Source of the DNA: Carya illinoinensis
Lineage: Eukaryota; Streptophyta; Magnoliopsida; Fagales; Juglandaceae
DNA length: 64,000 nucleotides
Direction: 5' to 3'
Assembly: GCF_018687715.1 (NCBI RefSeq)
Contig: NC_056765.1
Span: forward strand, 496,001-560,000
Shown one piece after another: positions 45,819 through 58,189 of the stretch. Made by a program: the position numbers and the translations under genes. Within the stretch, counting starts at the first letter, position 1. Every line of letters begins with the position of its first letter. The notes under the pieces were generated by a model. It ran no database searches. It was not told the origin of the DNA and was given only the letters and a program-made list of their open reading frames with translations.

Positions 45819-48708
45819 GCCCTGCTTAGCGCCCGCGGGACTTTATTTTCCCTCTCTTCTCGGCAGTCGACCCTCTATCATTTCCATACCATAATTTGGG
45901 TGAAACCCACAGCCCTAGCTCCGAAAATCACCGAACTAAAGATTATCAAACATTGTAAATGCAGTTGCCGAAGTTATCCATCTGTGATGAACCAGCAACC
46001 TCCAAATCGTCGTCGACGGTGACAATATTTCTGATTAATACCGATTGATTTTGCATATTTCGATTGGCAGCAGTATCGGCATACATCCAAAATGCTTCCT
46101 AGCTGTCTCAAGTAGGTCAGCCCCTTCCCTTCACTGATACTTACAAAAATCCCCCCTATGTTTCAGCTCCCTTTACTGTGAGCTATCAACTATGACTGCA
46201 ATGGAGCTACGGTATGTATAAACAAGACTTCGTTTTGCTGTGCTTTGCTGCGCTTTGCTGCCCCAGTTATGATATATTTTTTTCTGTGTGAGGCTTTAAA
46301 TTGCCGAGTTTTAAGATGGTTGGATAAAGCCTTATTTCTTGGTAGATTTATATCACCCGAGAGGATTGGCATTTAACCTGAAATACCTGAGAAATTGATC
46401 CTCTTCAATGGTCTAGGACACAGCAGATGTCCTAAGGTTGATTTACCCTTTTTGGTTGTGTCGGTTAATTTGTGAGTTGTTGTCATTCTATCTTTGATTT
46501 GTGCTTCAAACGCTGAGTGAATATTGGTGTAATGGTTGTTATTTTCACCGATGTACTACTGCCAACTCTGTTTTTGGGAATTTATTAACCCGCATGCCAT
46601 CTCTTTTCATGTCTTCAATTTTTTGGCCATTCATCAGAAATTTGTATGCTGCAATTTACCTCGGTGGATATCTTGAATCAACCATGAACCCTCCGTATAT
46701 TACATGTAGTAATTGATGCCATGGGAAACATCTGATTGTACTTTATTCTGTAATTGTCTGTTCTGGGGGTTTTTCCATTTTGGCAGAAAAAATGGCAGTT
46801 TGAAGTTTGGGAGATTAAAACTGGATGAATATGGCAATGTACCTTTATTGTCCATTAACAGTTCTGTAAGATGGGATTTTGGATATATATTTAACTAACA
46901 TGTCAGTTATAAGTGTGATGTTTGGTACTGTTTTTATGTTATCTATACTCATGAAGTTTCCTGTTTGATTGGTCAAGAGTAGAGTGCAAGGGTTTGGCGT
47001 CGATATAGATAGTTCCAATTCTGACTATACCCTTTGTGCTTGCTTGGGCTCTTGCCTCCATCACCGACAGTATGATGGCATTCTTTCATAACATCCTAGC
47101 CTTATCGGATATAGTTCTTCCCTTTTATCAGTTGCTGCATGGTCTCAATTTACTTCAGTTGTGAAATTTGACGTTTAATAATTGCGGTGACTTTTTAATT
47201 AGCATTTACATAATGGTCTTAGGACTCTTTTATTGCTTTTTACTTGTGTGAAGATAAAGTAGTAGCCTGGGTTTATGTATAAACTCTGTAATTGCTTTGT
47301 AATTTGATTGAAGGTGAAAAGTTATATTTCCATTGTCATTTTCTCCTTCTCGTGAACCTATAACATGATTTAAGCTACTCCTTCAATTTCACACCAGATT
47401 TGTATTTTTATTTCTGATTCTGTCACCATTTAGTCTGCCTTTGTTCTGATTATATGTCTGGACTAGTGTGATGGTGTGAGCTTGTCAACATCAAGCTCAT
47501 ACCATTTAATTAGAACAGGCCGTGTGTCTCCTCCCATATAAACCCAGAAATAATGGCTGCAGGTATAACCCTCATTGTATAAGCTGAGGGATTTGACTCT
47601 CCTTCACATGTAGCTATACCCCACCATCTGAACACACTTGTGTAGTATTTCCATTTACATGTTTTGTTCTCTCATGCATGATTCTGCTGTCCACTTCTTA
47701 ACCATTTCTTAGTGTTTATTGATTGATGTTAATGGAACTTCCCTTTGTTGACATTATCTCTTCATTGTTTTTATTAATTTAATAAATAATGACTTCCAAG
47801 ATGATACAGTTTTTTAGATCCTGTCTATTGCTTTTGTTGAGCCTAAACTGTTATTAAAGTGTGTATGCACATCTGCATACACACTAAAGGGGAGCCCTAT
47901 TTGCCAAAACATTAAGTGCATGCTATTTAATATCTGTTTGGGGACTATTTTCACTACACTTACAATTGGCTGTTTTTTCAGTTAATATACTAAATTTCTC
48001 CGACTTGTAATCTTACAAAACGTTTTATGGTACCCACTCAAACAGCCACATAATTGGTAATGGTTGCTGTAGCGAATGAAGGATGTATATAAGATTTGTA
48101 ATGTATATGCTTTTGACAGTGCACTTACATTATTAGGCAATAAATCCTGACTTCTCACAATTCTCATAATTCTTTATCAGCCAACTTGATTTTGGCAGTT
48201 TGCCCACTCAAAGTAGTTTAACTTGGTTTTTTTTTTTCCCCCCTTTGACTGATTTGGCTGAACAGCAGCACTTCCCATAGAATGCCCTCTTGGACAGCCT
48301 TGTACCGTATTTATATAAATGTACTCCCAAAAATTAACTACCCCTGTATATTTGTCCATTACTTGGTAAATGGACAAAAATTCTTGTCGGTTTGATAATT
48401 ACATTTTTCATGATTGTTCTTGTACAACCTAATTCATGGCTGGGTTAAGTTCTTGCATGCTTCTTACTCATGCATCATGGACTGCAGTTACTATGTGCCT
48501 TGCAGTAAACTTATTGCTTGAGAGCCTCCCCCATGCAACTTCCCTCTGCAATGGTTCTGTTTTTTTCCTACGTCATGGCTGAATATTGTTTTATCCATTT
48601 AAATTTGTCAGGTTCCTACCATTATCCGGTCTTGAAAAGTCAACTTCATATTAAGCCATCTTTTGATAATTTGTCCAGTGTCCTCTTTTTTGTTTTAACA
48701 AGAATTAA
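45819..48708 (+). other. Long leader region of the CACTA element
   Basis: 2.9 kb without a supported coding frame separates the candidate promoter from the transposase ATG. Base composition is T-rich with many TTTTGT/TTGCAG phrases, as expected of intron sequence, so a spliced leader is likely. I could not fix exon borders. Confidence 0.4.
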
Positions 48709-51207
48709 ATGGATAAATCTTGGATGCATATTGAAGATAGATTGCGGTCCCATGAATATGCCGAAGGAGTGAACCATTTCCTTGCCATGGCGCAATCCAA
48801 TGCGCCAGCCAGTGACTCCATTAGGTGCCCCTGTCGGATATGTCGTAATAATTTTTTCCAACCATTTACTGTTGTGAGGGATCATCTGTTCTTGCGAGGG
48901 ATTGATAGAAGTTATACGCACTGGATATTTCATGGAGAAGATGATCCTTTTCATGCCAACCGGTCATATGATGAGGATGATGGAGATGAGGTGTTCGAGT
49001 ACATTGATGACGTTGATGAGATGTTAGATGACATCCGGGTGGGATCCTTCGTGGATTATACAACCGGTTTAAATGCTAGTGGTAGTGACGATGATCATGC
49101 TGAACCTAGCAACGTCCGGTCATCAAGTCACAATACTTTTGAACAGTACGTAGAGGATGCACGACGTCCTCTCTATCCTGAGTGTACTAACTACTCGAAG
49201 CTATCATTTATGGTGAAGTTGCTGCACATCAAGACTATCGGTGGTTGGAACGTGAAGTCATTTAACATGGTGCTAAAGCTATTGAAATCTGCCTTCCCAA
49301 CTGCTCTCTTGCCTCAAGACTATAATGATGCACGGCAGCTAGAGCGTGGGTTGGGATTTAGTTACACCAAAATCCATGTATGCCCCAATGACTGTATCTT
49401 GTTTTGGAAAGAAGATGAAGAGAAAGATGAGTGCCCTCAATGCAAAGCATCTAGGTGGGTGTCAATGACAAGTAAACACCGGGTACCTCAGAAAGTGATG
49501 CGTTATTTTCCATTGAAGCCTAGGCTGCAACGACTTTATATGTCGAAGAAGACAGCAGAAGCGATGCGATGGCATAAAGAGGGGCGTATTGATGATTCCA
49601 GCTGTATGAGGCATCCAGCTGATTCCAAAGTGTGGAAAGATTTTGACAGGAAACATGATTGGTTTGCCAAAGATGCTCGTAATGTACGTCTTGGACTTGC
49701 GAGTGACGGATTCAACCCGTTCAATAACATGAGCAAGCCCTATAGTATATGGCCAGTCATACTCCTGCCGTACAACTTGCCACCTTGGTCTTGCATGAAA
49801 GACCCATACTTTCTATTGACATGTTTGATACCTGGTCCTAAATCACCAGGAAATGATATCGATGTCTTTCTGCGTCCTTTAATTGATGAATTGAAAGAAT
49901 TATGGGAGGTTGGTATTGAGACATATGATGCATTCAGTTCCGATGTTTTCCGATTACATGCATCTTTACTCTGGACTATAAATGATTTTCCTGCATATGC
50001 GAATCTTTCTGGGTGGAGCACCAAGGGGAAGTTGGCATGTCCCGTGTGCAATGTAGATACTGAATCTATGTGGTTAGCCTATGGGCGTAAACATTGTTAT
50101 ATGGGCCACCGTCGATGGTTGGCGCTGGACCACCCTTGGAGAAAGAATAAACGTGCTTTCAATGGTGCGAACGATGATCGGCTTCAACCATCAATCCCTA
50201 CGCCCCAATCTATACTTGAGCAATTACGCATGGTCTCCGACGTGCAGTTTGGAAAAACTTCACGGAAGAGGAAACGGGCACCACGAGAATACAACTGGAC
50301 AAAGAAAAGCATCTTCTTCGATCTCCCATACTGGCAAGACGTGGAATTGAGGCATAACCTAGACGTAATGCATATTGAGAAAAACATCTGTGATAGCGTG
50401 TTGGGCACCTTGCTGAGTATTGATGGAAAGAGTAAGGACACTGCAAATGCGCGAAGGGATTTGGAACATCTCGGACTGAGGAAGGAATTACACTTACGTC
50501 CGGATGGTGATCGTTGCCGAATGAGTCTTGCATGTTACACACTAAACCATATTGAGAGAATATCATTTTGTGAGTGGGTGTCACAAGTTACTTTTCCAGA
50601 TGGCTTTGCCTCTAATATTGCTCGGTGTGTGAATATTGGTGAAGGCAAAATTTCAGGAATGAAAAGTCATGACTGCCACATTTTTCTCCAACGTTTGCTT
50701 CCCGTCGCTATTGGTGGTTATCTGCGGCCCGACATTCGGCTAGCTTTGACCGAGTTAAGTACATTTTTCAGGGAATTGTGTGCTCGAACATTGACTTATG
50801 AATCATTACATCGGCTACAGGCAGATATTTCTATAATCCTATGTAAACTTGAGATGATATTTCCACCTGCATTTTTTGATATAATGGTGCACCTCGCAAT
50901 TCATTTGCCGGACGAGGCATTACTTGCTGGACCAGTGCAATACAGGTGGATGTATCCTTTTGAGAGGTACCTGGGGAAGTTCAAGCGGTATGTCCGGAAC
51001 AAAGCCCGCCCTGAGGGTTCAATTGCTGAAGCATATGTTCATGTTGAGTGTTTGACGTTTTGCTCAATGTATCTCAACGACATTGAGACCAGATATCAAC
51101 GGGTTGAAAGAAACTCAGACATTCAAGAACAACTACAAAAAAGATGCAAAAAACATTTGTGTGGCAGTTTGTGTCATAGGTGGATGTATGGTGCAGTTGT
51201 GCTATAA
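48709..51207 (+). CDS. CACTA TNP2-like transposase, 832 aa, C-terminus apparently short
   Basis: It starts MDKSWMHIEDRL, typical of this family. Residues about 1-78 are the transposase-associated domain with Cys/His pattern (RCPCRICRN, then HLFLRGI and WIFHGE). The Transposase_21 region spans roughly 190-600, with CPNDCILFWK, CPQC, LACPVCN, and LDVMHIEKNICDSVLGTLL at about 551. The DUF4218 domain follows (about 652-790: SHDCHIFLQRLLP, IHLPDEA, MYPFERYLGK). The frame then ends with about 27 unrelated residues after RYQRVERN. Many relatives continue into DUF4216, which I do not find downstream. No internal stop or frameshift occurs in 832 codons. The protein cuts and joins the element ends. A 3' deletion, an unrecognised splice or a natural short form would each explain the end. 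Confidence 0.93.
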   Translation: MDKSWMHIEDRLRSHEYAEGVNHFLAMAQSNAPASDSIRCPCRICRNNFFQPFTVVRDHLFLRGIDRSYTHWIFHGEDDPFHANRSYDEDDGDEVFEYIDDVDEMLDDIRVGSFVDYTTGLNASGSDDDHAEPSNVRSSSHNTFEQYVEDARRPLYPECTNYSKLSFMVKLLHIKTIGGWNVKSFNMVLKLLKSAFPTALLPQDYNDARQLERGLGFSYTKIHVCPNDCILFWKEDEEKDECPQCKASRWVSMTSKHRVPQKVMRYFPLKPRLQRLYMSKKTAEAMRWHKEGRIDDSSCMRHPADSKVWKDFDRKHDWFAKDARNVRLGLASDGFNPFNNMSKPYSIWPVILLPYNLPPWSCMKDPYFLLTCLIPGPKSPGNDIDVFLRPLIDELKELWEVGIETYDAFSSDVFRLHASLLWTINDFPAYANLSGWSTKGKLACPVCNVDTESMWLAYGRKHCYMGHRRWLALDHPWRKNKRAFNGANDDRLQPSIPTPQSILEQLRMVSDVQFGKTSRKRKRAPREYNWTKKSIFFDLPYWQDVELRHNLDVMHIEKNICDSVLGTLLSIDGKSKDTANARRDLEHLGLRKELHLRPDGDRCRMSLACYTLNHIERISFCEWVSQVTFPDGFASNIARCVNIGEGKISGMKSHDCHIFLQRLLPVAIGGYLRPDIRLALTELSTFFRELCARTLTYESLHRLQADISIILCKLEMIFPPAFFDIMVHLAIHLPDEALLAGPVQYRWMYPFERYLGKFKRYVRNKARPEGSIAEAYVHVECLTFCSMYLNDIETRYQRVERNSDIQEQLQKRCKKHLCGSLCHRWMYGAVVL

Positions 51208-53756
51208 TGCCGAACCTATTAATCTGCCAGTACAGGGTTGCAACTATGACCATATTGCACTAATGAGGGTCTTGCCGTGTTGGATTTATATATCTGCAGA
51301 TTATAAATCCAACACCTGTGGTAAAAGTTGACACATCTAGCAATGGATAAGCATATGACACCATGCCATCTATGCAATATTCTGACACTTGTATTTCACC
51401 TGGCACTGCCATGTATACCTGCAACTTTAATAACCTGCCACTTCTAATTCATCTGACACCTGTGTTGCATGATAAAAGAGAATATGCCACTTGTATATAG
51501 GAAACCTCAGGGGGGAATATATAAGGACAAAAATAATCTGCTTGTATAGGAAAAGTTATGCAGAAAGATAGCTTAAGAAATCTCATGGCCTTGTTTAGAT
51601 CATTAAATGCTGACCACTTGTGGTATTCACCAAATCTTCTAAAACAATCAGCGAGGGAAAAGCGATGTAGATTATGTTAGATATGGCAAATAATGATAGG
51701 GGTCTGGGTTCAATAAAAATATAGTAATCCAAAAAAATTTTTCAATGGGCGGGAAGGGACTGAAAAGAGGCGGGGTTGACAAGCAAGGTTGTCAACTCGG
51801 TTGCAGTACTAATCACCTGTTTACTTCTGCCAACTTTCTAGGAGCCCGTACCCAATTGCTTCAAACACTATATTGCAACTAGTATTGTCTCATTGCTCAC
51901 AGAACCCAGAGAAGGCATGAAGACAGGTGTTTTGTGAGAGAGGAGACCAACCAACCAGTCATTTTGAAGTTGAGCTTTTTTACAAAATCACATGTCCGAG
52001 CCTTTTCCACTACACTTGTGATCATCCAAGCAGCGAGATAGTAAGAATCTTCTAATTCCTTTTTTTTTTGGCAGTTTGGGCTAACGAATAGGTCAGCATC
52101 CTCTCCTTTTCCTCTACATTTTTCTCACCTCTTCTCAACTGTTTTTTCACATGTTCTAGGGTTAAACATCTGACTGTCATTTTTCTCTCTGCAACTGCCA
52201 AAAATTAAAAGCTTTGCATGTAAGAAATGCTGTAAGTCGACACAAGGGTATGTTGAAGGTATAATATTGTCCAACAGTTCACATGAACAACCACATTCTA
52301 AGGTCTATTACAGAGAAAACACTATTTTTTGCCCATGTTGCCAGCCTTAGACTAGGAAAGTATGTAACGGACCTTTTGTAGTGCAGTTTGTAGTGAGGGG
52401 GTAATGCTCTCTAGAAATCTCATGCTCTCTCTGTGTTTTTCATAACAAAGGCTACCTAGAGTAAGTAATGCATGCAAAGTATTAAACGCGTATTTAAGCA
52501 ACACTGGGTGAAGACATTTATAGAGAGCTAAGAAAGCTTACATTTTTTGGTTTCCTGTTGCAATATCTAGTCACTCTAATGGAATAAGATTATTTTTTTG
52601 TTTACAGTTGAAAGTATCTCACGGAATACTGCTCTCACTCTCATTTCTTGTCTGAGTTATCCTTTATATTACTGAAGGTGAGTAATGATCATGCTTCTTT
52701 TACTAGGGTGTATATACAAAAATCCAATATTGTAAACACAGCTGCTACTAGGAAATGATTTAATTCCATTAGAGAGTCGTTGTTTGCTGCTGCTTGTTCA
52801 GTCTACCCTCATCTAGACTGCAATGACTGACTTAAAGTGTGGCAGTTTGTAGTGAGGGGCAACATTATGCAATACGCTAATTTCTCTCACTGAGTTGTTA
52901 GTAATAGATGGGAAAATTCACATTCAGTCCAGTTGGAATGCTAACCCCTTGCAGTAAACCTATAGGGGCATATTGTGAACACATATTGCAAAATAGATAT
53001 GTCATTAATATTTTTCCTGCTCCCTTATCTACACTAGGGAGATGATGTTTTGTTTCCTTTTGCAGTTTGTATAATGACACGTACATACTGCTCTAACTCA
53101 TTTCTAACTGGACTTATACTTAGTGTTTGAATGTAAGGAACAAGGGATTTGTACTTAAAGCTTATACATGTTTCAGACGTTTTTTACAAATCTCAACATA
53201 TGCTAATTGTCCAGAAATGGTCATGCATGAAGGGATAACATACATGGTGCTGATTTTTCCTGCTGCCATATGTAGACTGGAAGTCTGGAATGCATAGTCC
53301 TGTTGTAGCAATACCTGGAGGGGGTACTGTTGTTATGGTGGATTTCTCTGTTCTGATTTTTCATTGCAAGTAACTTTTCATAAGTAATGCATGGAAAGTT
53401 ACAAGCAAGAAGCAAAGAACAATACACCTTTATCAATTATTAATTCCCCTGTTGCCATATCTAGAGTAGAATATAGCTCTTTGTTTTTTTTTAATGAATA
53501 GGAGTGAGGGGCGGTAGCAATAGCCCCTACTGTTCGCTGACCGAGTTTTTTTATACAACATTTGAATGTGAGTAACACTTGGTCTGAGCCTAGGGTTCAT
53601 TTAAAAGATTCAATATTGTCAACCTGTTGACAATGTGATGCATTAGATGGTAAATGTCACTTTCTTCCCCAAGCTGGAATTTATTTCAGTTTGGAAATAA
53701 CTTGATTTCTTGTGTGTGCATGTATTAGTAGGATTGACATTGAAAAAAATTCTTCA
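51208..53756 (+). other. Non-coding interior of the CACTA element
   Basis: No frame with family resemblance. A phrase (GGCAGTTTGTAGTGAGGGG or close) recurs at about 52383 and 52842, with partial forms near 53505, and AAGTAATGCATG-type phrases at 52461 and 53381, so it holds dispersed internal repeats. It includes the 3' end of the TNP2 transcript and presumably the promoter of the TNPA-like gene. DUF4216 coding was looked for and not seen. Confidence 0.45.
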
Positions 53757-56453
53757 ATGGTGAGATGGGTAAGAGGAAGGCTCCCTGGACGATATGGACG
53801 CGGGGGCCATGGTCCACGGCTACGTCATGGGCCACCACTGCTGCGTGATACAGAACAACATGAAGTATTAAACGAATCCACTCAACCTCCAGATGTGGGT
53901 GTAGAGGAGGCCAGGAATGAAGCAACTCCTGTTGTAATTGCAGAAAACAATGCACGTAAGTTCCGTAACTAATTATAATCAAGCTTTTGTACTGATTGTT
54001 TTACTTAACATTAAACACTATAATCAGCTGGTGATGATTTAATGATATTGGTGGATAGAAGGAGCTGATGCACCTTCCCGAAAACGTGCTCGAGGCCCAG
54101 CAAGAGACACTTTGTTTGAGAGAGTCCGGAAATTTGGTCCGATACCCCTGATTATTAAGGATGGACAAAGAGGTCCATCGTGCGAAAATTACAACATATT
54201 TTCGGGACGGTTGACCACGATCGTGAGACTTCATGCCAACATGATCCATGCAAGCTGGAAAGCTGTGCCAAAAGAGGAGAAAGAAGAGCTCTTCGACCGT
54301 GTTAAGGTAAGTAATTGTGATAAAACAAGCTGTGTTTGCACCCGCCTAAACTGTTTTTTTTTTTAAGCGAAGCTCAACTGCTATGGATAATTGTTTGTGG
54401 TCTGTCAACACAAAGAGTTCAAGCGGTATAGTTCCCTGATTTGACAATTTAAAATCATCGTAGGCTGATTTTAAATTGGATTGGACAAAAAGTTCGCATC
54501 GTGAGTGTGTGACAAACGCAGTTGCCAGGAAATATAATGGATTTCACTATTTACTGCGAAAGCAATACATAAGGTATGGGTCGAAAGAAGCGGCACTGTC
54601 TGGCGGGACATCATGGGTGGAGAAGCCGGTATGGAACCATTTATGTGCAATGTGGGCAAGTGAGGAGTTCGAGGTATATCTATTCATCTGTTCCACAATA
54701 CAAATGCTTGAATTCTATTAGCAAAATGGAAAACTGCCTTATATATTCTCAGCCGAACACAGAATTTTCTGTGTCTTGGGTGCTACTGCAGTTATGTAAA
54801 TGTTAAAAAGTGATTTGATGTAAGTCACATTTGTCAAAGTAGCATTCTGGTTGGGTTAAAACAGATAGAATGGTTGTTTAGTTGATAAACTTTTGGCATG
54901 GTACAAAACATGTGTCATACCAGATGTAATCTGAATTTCTGTGTCTTGGGTGCTACTGCAGTTATGTAAATGTTAAAAAGTGATAAGCTGGAAGTTATCC
55001 ATTTGTCAAAGTAGCATTTTGGTTAGGTTAAAATTGAAAGAATGGTTGTTTAGTTGATAAACTTTTCGCATGGTGCAAAAGTGATGTGTCATAGGGGATG
55101 TATGGGTGTTAGACACAGAAAATAGAATTTCCACTACACTTGGGTCCTACTGCAGTTATGTATTTCATACAAGGTGATTTGCTGTAAGTCACATATGTCA
55201 AAGTTTCAAATCTGGTTGGGTTAAAAAAGATAGAATTCAGGTTGTTTTGATAGACTTATGACAAGTGGTACAAATTAAAACCTGTGTCAGACGGGATGTA
55301 TGGGTATGTGTATGGCTACCACTTGTGTAAAATGAGAAGTGGGAGACATTATGCAATAATGTTTTTTTCCGATGTTTTGTGTTAAAAACACTTTTAATTG
55401 TGTGGAATTAATTGCAGAATTGGCATGTAGAACATCAAATACAATTAGGAGTCAATGGCACTTTTGAAAATATTGTTGTTCATTCCTGTGTGCATGGACT
55501 ATATTAGAGTCCATAGGGTGTTATGCCAATTACACCCATCCTTAATTACACTTGCAGGTTATAGTGTAAAAAATAACAAAGGCTGCTACTCGCGCTTTAT
55601 TTATAAAATTGGAACAGTACGTAGAGGCATTTTCCTAGCTTATCTATAAACTGAATAATAGTTTAAAAGTATAGCTCATTAAACTTTGCTTCTCAATACA
55701 CCGTCCAGAAAATGTCAAAGAGAAACCAGAGAAATAGGCAGAAACAAAATGTGAACCATACAGGAGGGAGAAAGCCATTCGTACGAATATTGGAGGAAAT
55801 GGTTAGTCTAGCCTTTGTTCTGATTCTATTTTTGCCACATATGCTTTGACTTGAATCCTAACACATTAACTTAATTAATGTGTTGATGGTCCAGAATGAA
55901 GAAGACCCGAACTTGATTATGTTTTACAAAGAAGTGCATTGGTCAAGAAAGAAGGGCTGCTTTGTAAGTGGCCAAGCAGAACAGAACTACGTAAGCAAAT
56001 TCAAGTTCCTTTTCCCCTTCATGTAGGGGCATTAAATTCAGGTATAAATGCTTTAATTATGTTCTGATTTCCTATCCTTGGATGTAGAAACTAATGCTTG
56101 AGAGATTGGATGAGACTGAGGTGGATACAGAAAACAACAATGAGAAATGCAATGCAGCTTTCAAGGAGGTGTTAGGATATAAACCAGGCTATGCAATGGG
56201 ATTTGGACACTCGGTTATACCTGAAGCTTCGATAGCAATGCGAAAAAATAGGGACTATGTTAGGATTGTTGAAGAGAATGAAAGGAACAAGAATGAAGCA
56301 AACTTGTACAAGAGCCAGTTAGAAGTACTAAGAGATGAGCTGCATAGTTTCAAGAATCAATTTAAAGACTACGAGAAATCGATGAACAATCGTGTAGCTG
56401 ACCTGGAATGCAATCGAAGAGAGTCTCCTCAGGAGACAGGCATGGATGCCTAG
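53757..56453 (+). CDS. TNPA/Ptta-like protein (plant transposase En/Spm family), six exons, ~403 aa
   Basis: Exons: 53757-53955, 54059-54306, 54464-54673, 55709-55801, 55895-55990 and 56088-56453. Total coding length is 1212 bases and every GT/AG junction keeps frame. The N-terminus is Arg/Gly-rich (RGRLPGRYGRGGHG) and a basic RKRARGPARD precedes the conserved region. The core has FGPIPLIIKDGQRGPS, then WKAVPKEEKEELFDRVK, DFKLDWT, KYNGFHYLLRKQYI and VWNHLCAMWASEEFE, typical of the Ptta/En/Spm transposase_24 family. The fourth to sixth exons give KMSKRNQRNRQ, HTGGRKPF and a C-terminal coiled coil (NERNKNEANLYKSQLEVL). Proteins of this type bind subterminal motifs and support TNP2. The start could instead be an in-frame ATG at 53712. 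No break is seen. Confidence 0.85.
54770..55310 (+). repeat. Three tandem ~165-190-bp units in intron 3 of the TNPA-like gene
   Basis: Units start at about 54770, 54935 and 55125. Each has CTTGGGTSCTACTGCAGTTATGTA, a TTGTCAAAGT-like phrase, GGTTRGGTTAAAA and GTTGATAAACTT-like sequence, then GGGATGTATGGGT or its degenerate form. The first two are much more alike than the third. They account for roughly half of the long intron (54674-55708). Confidence 0.75.
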
Positions 56454-58189
56454 GCATCCTGGGTATTCTGCTGTTTTTTTGGTTGCCCAGCTTTTGATTT
56501 TTGGGAAGTCCTAGTTGAAGTTAGGAGTAAGGTTAAGATGAAGGAGTATATATATTTTGGTACTTTTTGCTGTGCATACATCTGGATGTGGGGTCAGTCT
56601 CTAGTTTGAATCCATAAGTATTAAACTGTTAGCATAGTATGGGTTGACAATGGGAATACTTGCTGCCATGAAGTCTCTTGCCAAAACCTTGAGTAAGGTA
56701 TGCAATTTCCACACCATTATTATAGTTAGTATTGATGATTGAGTCACATACACTTCTCTTGATTTTGTTATCTATCCATTTAACCTCTTCCAAGATGGTC
56801 ATTTATGGTGAATTTGGATAGTGAAATAAACTGTCCATTAGTTAGACTAGATCAAATTCTAATATACTGAATGATTGGACTTCTTGGTCAAGGAATTGGT
56901 GGCTGAGCGTACAGTCACTTTAATGGTTGTTTAGAGTAGTTAGTAGGAGTAACATGGTAAGTTGCTGGGACATTTAATCTGCCCTACTATTTATCTTCGG
57001 GCCTGATAGGTGAAAATGTTGGATTTCCATGATGCTATAAAAAAAATTATTGTGTAGTTTGGGTTTTGTATAACTGGGCTGTATTGCTAACTATTTGTTT
57101 AGATTAACATAGTAATAGTTTGATTGCGATAGAGACTAATGATTCTGCAAATGGTGGTAATAGTAGTGGAGTGAATTGCATGAAAACATAGGGTACATTG
57201 TAAGTGTCCAAAAAATTCAGTTCTGGGTTAATTAATCAGCTCTGCTATATAGGAAGTTTTATCAACTGCCAGAAATGGTATAAGCTGACTCTATGCCAAA
57301 ATCTATGTGCAGGGAGACATACAAGACTCGCAGCAAGAGGGGCTTTGAAGGCATTGATTCTAACTGGACACAATGAGGCCAACCTTGCCATCTTTGTGGA
57401 CTTATGGAGGTCTGTATGCTTTTTGAGTGAAGATGGACACAGAATTATGTGACAAAGGAGGAGCTTAGAAACCATTAACTAGTATCTATTTGATATGTAA
57501 AGGTTATGTTTTGGGACATAGAAATGGGACTCATAGAACTTGAAATATTGGCTGGGCATGTCAGATTGAACAGGATGTACATTTTGGCATCATCATGTAA
57601 TTAGAAAGTGTAGGAGTAATGGTTAAGTTCTATTGTTGATCTGATCATTAGCAGTTTGTGGTTTAAGTTGGCTCGATATTAACTAACTGAACTTGGTTTT
57701 TTTTTGCATGGAAAACCTATGTGAAAGGGAGAACTAAGTTTCAATTCAATGTAGATGATGATCATCTGTCACTTCTATTGGTTGGGAGTTTTGCCATGGG
57801 AATGCTATATTTCTGTCCACTTGATTTGAATTGTATATGTCTGGACAGGTACAGCTTTAAATTAAGGAGGAAAGCACTGTGTTTATCTATAAAACCAAAA
57901 TGCATGTTGACAGTTGTGGTTTTATACTGCTGGGCGCACAATCTCCTGGCAGTAACCTAAAGTCAAACTTTGATCTATCATCAGTTGCAACATGCATGGG
58001 ATTTACTTATCAATCAATTTTATATACTAGTGGATTTATTTATGCATCAAATTCTGGTTTAGTTCATCGTTGTGTATGTAATTATATAAGTTGCAGATAT
58101 ATGGAATTGTTGTATATTGTAGTGGAAAAACGGTAACTGATCGGAAATAACGTACGAGAAAGAGATGCTAATTAAACTTGGACTTGCGC
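56454..58189 (+). other. 3' region of the TNPA-like gene and CACTA interior
   Basis: It begins with the 3' UTR after the stop at 56453. Short frames at 57204 and 57721 have no recognisable domain. TTGCCA-type motifs begin to appear near 56660 and increase to the right. No further gene. Confidence 0.45.

Noticed and set aside
57204..57960. Two frames of about 80 codons inside the CACTA element
   Set aside because: No domain, no splice support, and located beyond the stop of the TNPA-like gene.
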